Source of the DNA: Candidatus Ruthenibacterium merdigallinarum
Lineage (GTDB): Bacteria; Bacillota; Clostridia; Oscillospirales; Ruminococcaceae
DNA length: 41,447 nucleotides
Direction: 5' to 3'
Assembly (NCBI GenBank): GCA_019113785.1
Contig: DXGT01000052.1
Location: 1-41,447, forward strand
A program made the position numbers and the translations under genes. Positions 39,142-41,447 of the stretch are shown piece by piece (the first letter of the stretch is position 1; each line of letters begins with the position of its first letter). The notes beneath the pieces were generated by a model. The model did not search any database. It was not told the DNA's origin and was given only the letters and a program-made list of their open reading frames with translations.

Positions 39142-40638
39142 ATGAGCAACATCCTCAGCCTGGCGTTCGCGCTGTTCCTCGGGGCCGCCTGCCTTGTGTA
39201 CTACGTGCTGCCGCGCTTTGCGCGCAGCGCCTGGCTTTTGTGCTGCAGCTACCTGTTTTATCTGTACGACCCGGCCAACGCCGTCTACGTGCTGCTTTTG
39301 GCGGGCGTGACGGGCGTGACGTACCTGGCCGGCCTGGCGCTCGAGGCCGCGCGCGCGCGCTGGCTGCGCCGGTGCGTGCTGGCCGCGTGCTGCATCGGCT
39401 GCTTCGGGGTGCTGGCATGGTTCAAGTATTCGCGCGCGCTGGCCGCTGCGGCCGGCGCCATAGCCGGGCTTTTCGGCGCGCGCGCGCCCGGCGCGCCCAG
39501 CGTCGCCGTGCCGCTCGGCATCAGCTATTTCCTGTTCATGGCCGCGGGCTACCTCATCGACGTGTACCGCCGCAAAACGCCGGCCGTGCGCAACGTGTTC
39601 GACTATGCGCTGTTCGTCAGCTTTTTCCCGCTGATGACGGCCGGCCCCATCGAGCGGGCCGACCATCTGATCCCCCAGTTCCAAAAGCTGCCCCGCTTTG
39701 ACTATGACCGCTTTTGCGGCGGCATGTTCCGCATCTTGTGGGGCTTTTTCAAGAAAATGGTCATCGCCGACACGCTGGGCGGGGCCATCGGGCAGGTGTA
39801 CGGCAATTTGCATTACGAGGCCTACACCGGGCCTGTGGTGCTGCTTGCCAGCCTGCTGTTCTCCTTCCGCCTGTACTGCGACTTTGCGGCCTGCTCCGAC
39901 ATCGCCGTGGGCGCGGCGCAGCTGTTCGGCATCGACCTCATCGAAAATTTCCGCCGGCCGTTTTCCGCCTCCAGCTTCACCGAGCTGTGGCGGCGCTGGC
40001 ACATCAGCCTGACGAGCTGGCTGCGCGACTATGTGTACATCCCGCTGGGCGGCAACCGCTGCGGCAAGGCGCGCACGTACCTGAACCAGATCGTCACGTT
40101 CATCGTCAGCGGCCTGTGGCACGGCGGCAGCCTGCCGTACGCGGTGTGGGGGCTTTTGAACGGCGTGTTCCTCAGCTTCGGCAAGCTGACGGCCGCGCGT
40201 CGGCGGCGCATCATGCGCCATAACCCGCTGTACCATTTCGCGCCCGTGCGGCGCGTCTGCTGCGCGGCGGTGAACTACCTTCTGTTCACCGCGTGCATCG
40301 TGTTCTTCGCCGTGGGGCTGTACAACACGCAGCCCGGCGCCATCGCGGACGCGTTCTACGTCTACGGACACATCTTCACCGGTTGGGGCGAGCTTGCGTC
40401 CGCGTGGCCGGCCTTCCTCGAGACGCTGGACGGCATCGGGCTCGACTCGTCCGCCCTGTTCGCGCTCGTGGCGGGCACGGCGCTGATGGAGGCGCTGGAA
40501 TGGCCGCAGATCCCGGTGCACAAGCTGATCCGCAAGGTGCCCATCTTCATCCGCTGGCCGCTGTACTACGTGCTGTGCCTGGGCATCCTGTTCTTCGGCT
40601 CGCTGGGCCAGTCCGGCTTTATTTATCAGAACTACTGA
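39142..40638 (+). CDS. MBOAT O-acyltransferase (AlgI/DltB-like)
   Basis: A 498-aa polytopic membrane protein. The AlgI-type motifs are clear: VPLGISYFLFMAAGYLIDVY, FFPLMTAGPIERADHLIPQF, LYCDFAACSDIAVGAAQLFG, RPFSASSFTELWRRWHISLT (His near 287) and SGLWHGGSLPYAVWG (the conserved catalytic His, near 326). Such proteins pass acyl groups, usually acetyl, across the membrane to exopolysaccharides, working with a periplasmic or extracellular SGNH/AlgJ-like partner, which is the next gene. The locus suggests modification of the glycan made by the upstream genes. Confidence 0.93.
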   Translation: MSNILSLAFALFLGAACLVYYVLPRFARSAWLLCCSYLFYLYDPANAVYVLLLAGVTGVTYLAGLALEAARARWLRRCVLAACCIGCFGVLAWFKYSRALAAAAGAIAGLFGARAPGAPSVAVPLGISYFLFMAAGYLIDVYRRKTPAVRNVFDYALFVSFFPLMTAGPIERADHLIPQFQKLPRFDYDRFCGGMFRILWGFFKKMVIADTLGGAIGQVYGNLHYEAYTGPVVLLASLLFSFRLYCDFAACSDIAVGAAQLFGIDLIENFRRPFSASSFTELWRRWHISLTSWLRDYVYIPLGGNRCGKARTYLNQIVTFIVSGLWHGGSLPYAVWGLLNGVFLSFGKLTAARRRRIMRHNPLYHFAPVRRVCCAAVNYLLFTACIVFFAVGLYNTQPGAIADAFYVYGHIFTGWGELASAWPAFLETLDGIGLDSSALFALVAGTALMEALEWPQIPVHKLIRKVPIFIRWPLYYVLCLGILFFGSLGQSGFIYQNY

Positions 40639-40655
40639 CGGGGAGGGCGCTTTGT

Positions 40656-41447
40656 ATGGACAAACGGCAGAAAACGCCCGTCCCCGCCAATACGGGCGGC
40701 GCGCCGGGGCAAAACCGCGGCGCCGCTTTCGCGCGCGGCGCGGCGCGCCGCTGCGTGTGGGCCGTGCGCCTCGCGCTGGGCGCGGCGCTGTTTGCGCCCA
40801 TCGTGCTGTTCATGATGGCGTTCAATTACACGGTCGACTGCTCGGGCATGTTCCAGGGCGACCAGACGCTGCGCGCCATCGTGGAGATGCTGTTCGCCGG
40901 CAGCAACGTGGCCGGGTACGACCAGTTCAACGAGCGCCAGCGCGACATGCTGGAGCTGATCGTGGAGAAATTCGACACAGCGCCCAACACCGTGGCCATC
41001 GGCTCGTCGCGCATTTTGCAGATGAACACCGAGCTGGCCGGCCTCGAGCAGGGCGAATTCTTCAACTGCGGGCTGACGGGCGCCGATTTCCTCGACATCC
41101 TCGGCTCGTACTATCTGTTTGAGAAAAACGGCAAATTGCCCGAGACCCTCATCGTCGGGGTGGACCCGTGGGCCTTCAACGCCAACAGCGTGGACGCGCG
41201 CAGCGACAAGACGCTGTACGCCGAATTTCTGACGAACTGCCTGGGCATCGACACGCCCTACACCGCGCCCGACGCGCGCGAAAAGTGGACGGCGCTGTAC
41301 TCGCCCAGCTATTTCCAGGACAACGTCAGCTATCTGCGGCGCACGGGCGGCGAGATCGTGCAGCCGACGGTCGTGTCGGGCGAGGCGCTGTACGAGCAGT
41401 CCACCGAGGTGAAAATGGCGGACGGCAGCATCCTGTACCCCATCGAG
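40656..41447 (+). CDS. Membrane-anchored SGNH-like acyl-transfer partner (3' end cut by window)
   Basis: The first 264 codons of an incomplete gene. A basic, Gly/Pro-rich cytoplasmic tail (1-33) leads to one membrane helix (about 34-56, AVRLALGAALFAPIVLFMMA). An extracellular domain follows with VAIGSSRILQMNTEL (about 112-126), where GSSR fits the nucleophile-serine region of SGNH/AlgX-DltD-like proteins, and a later GVDPWAFNANS. ATG 40656 follows GGGGAGG. MBOAT plus such a protein is the standard two-part O-acetylation machinery. The catalytic Asp/His are not in the window, so activity cannot be confirmed. Confidence 0.75.
   Translation, partial: MDKRQKTPVPANTGGAPGQNRGAAFARGAARRCVWAVRLALGAALFAPIVLFMMAFNYTVDCSGMFQGDQTLRAIVEMLFAGSNVAGYDQFNERQRDMLELIVEKFDTAPNTVAIGSSRILQMNTELAGLEQGEFFNCGLTGADFLDILGSYYLFEKNGKLPETLIVGVDPWAFNANSVDARSDKTLYAEFLTNCLGIDTPYTAPDAREKWTALYSPSYFQDNVSYLRRTGGEIVQPTVVSGEALYEQSTEVKMADGSILYPIE

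Noticed and set aside
38659-40521. Minus-strand open frame of 620 codons opposite the MBOAT gene
   Set aside because: Antisense to a clear MBOAT and DUF2304; the His/Arg/Gln-rich product is typical of a shadow frame.

Overview
The window is GC-rich bacterial chromosome carrying 40 recognisable protein genes. 32 are packed head to tail on the minus strand (positions 1 to about 33,290) and 8 lie on the plus strand (33,421 to the right edge). No rRNA, tRNA, CRISPR array, insertion sequence or phage gene was seen. The gene set points to the Firmicutes, class Clostridia: addAB instead of recBCD, infC-rpmI-rplT behind an L20-type leader, dprA-topA-trmFO, plsX-rnc-smc-ftsY, an HPr with both His15 and Ser46, and a PerR-like regulator next to rubrerythrin. 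The strong GC bias fits a GC-rich Ruminococcaceae/Oscillospiraceae-type gut anaerobe. That last step is inference, because no marker was compared with a database.

Layout, right to left in the direction of minus-strand transcription. (a) 33.2-29.7 kb: pepT, a PHP-type histidinol-phosphatase, inorganic pyrophosphatase and an unrecognised lipoprotein. (b) 29.5-27.3 kb: a 45-codon membrane miniprotein with its own terminator, then a pentapeptide-repeat protein, rimM and trmD. (c) 27.1-23.3 kb: HPr (own promoter and terminator), uvrC, then rsmD, a coiled-coil protein and a GtrA-like membrane protein. (d) 23.2-22.1 kb: a PerR-like repressor and rubrerythrin, an oxidative-stress pair with a palindrome on the promoter -10. 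(e) 22.0-15.2 kb: addB-addA recombination nuclease. (f) 15.2-13.8 kb: infC (ATT start)-rpmI-rplT behind a leader with a textbook attenuator. (g) 13.6 kb to the left edge: SpoU-family methyltransferase, dprA, topA, trmFO, plsX, rnc, smc, ftsY, rdgB, yhbY, nadD and yqeK, many joined by 4-base ATGA or GTGA overlaps.

The plus-strand block from 33.4 kb is a surface-polysaccharide locus: capE-capF-capG (UDP-N-acetyl-L-fucosamine synthesis from UDP-GlcNAc), a WbuB-like GT4 glycosyltransferase, a GT2 glycosyltransferase with a small DUF2304 membrane partner, an MBOAT O-acyltransferase, and the start of an SGNH-like acyl-transfer partner cut by the window edge. Together they predict an O-acylated, FucNAc-containing glycan.

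I found no clear undescribed multi-gene system. The least explained elements are the 45-aa membrane protein with its long leader, the lipoprotein, the GT2-DUF2304 pair, the coiled-coil protein where coaD might be expected, and several cis-structures: nested terminators after rplT, a 7-1-7 palindrome inside the rsmD promoter, tandem hairpins before rdgB, and a Leu-Leu codon-pair bias (CTT-TTG).
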